The position numbers and the translations under genes are program-made. A model generated the notes under the pieces. It was not told where the DNA came from. It saw nothing but the letters and a program-made list of their open reading frames with translations, and did not search any database. Shown in pieces: positions 12,794 through 12,806 of a stretch of 12,806 nt of DNA. How positions within the stretch are numbered: the first letter of the stretch is position 1; every line of letters starts with the position of its first letter. Origin of the DNA: JAHJBR01 sp040757035 (GTDB lineage: Archaea > Micrarchaeota > Micrarchaeia > Anstonellales > Bilamarchaeaceae); assembly GCA_040757035.1 (NCBI GenBank), contig JBFLYM010000027.1:1-12806 (forward strand), in the 5' to 3' direction.

Positions 12794-12806
12794 CGACGTT
12801 AACCTT

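Noticed and set aside
1..12806. CRISPR array, tRNA, rRNA, insertion sequence or transposase
   Set aside because: No regularly spaced repeats with unique spacers, no cloverleaf-like sequence, no rRNA signature and no transposase-like protein or terminal inverted repeats were seen. The 33-bp spaced repeats occur only in pairs at promoters.

Overview
The window looks like chromosomal DNA from an AT-rich archaeon, possibly a small-genome DPANN lineage (for example a Micrarchaeota-like one; this placement is a guess from gene content). The archaeal evidence is a proteasome alpha subunit, a Nop5/Nop56-type C/D RNP protein, a COG2129-type metallophosphoesterase, and TATA-like boxes centred 25-27 bp upstream of several start codons, as expected for leaderless archaeal transcripts. 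Genes inside co-directional runs instead carry Shine-Dalgarno sequences (GAGGTGA before psmA, AAGTGAT before the phosphoesterase).

Layout. 1-150: no gene seen. 151-2983 (minus): two tandem AAA/DUF4143 ATPases, here called A and B, each with its own promoter and operator-like repeats. 3152-4402 (minus): dihydroorotase (pyrC). 4403-4549: divergent promoter region with a perfect 16-bp palindrome. 4550-6837 (plus): a short Nop5-like protein, a metallophosphoesterase and psmA, probably one transcription unit. 6859-7920 (minus): a predicted lipoprotein with a degenerate ComEC-like metallo-beta-lactamase domain. 8028-8562 (plus): a decayed third DUF4143 ATPase (P) with an 11-G run at a deletion junction and a poly-A frameshift. 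8691-10250 (plus): a UPF0371/DUF1846 protein. 10281-11525 (plus): a fourth, intact DUF4143 ATPase (C). 11588 to the right edge (minus): a cysteine-rich protein carrying two copies of an unnamed module, probably cut at its 5' end.

Housekeeping genes (pyrC, nop5, psmA) are interleaved with a family of four DUF4143-type ATPase loci, which fall into two subgroups (A/B and P/C). A and B are only moderately similar over their first ~355 residues but identical over the last 83. The DNA there is about 98% identical and every difference is silent, which points to recent gene conversion of the PD-(D/E)XK-like domain. The A and B promoters carry unrelated repeat sequences with the same 33-bp spacing upstream of TATA. 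Each ATPase contains a winged-helix segment, so autoregulation is a reasonable hypothesis.

A second theme is short tandem duplications (7-21 bp) that straddle start or stop codons. I found eight, the clearest being a perfect 15-bp duplication at 6060-6089. No complete defence system, CRISPR array, tRNA, rRNA or insertion sequence was seen.
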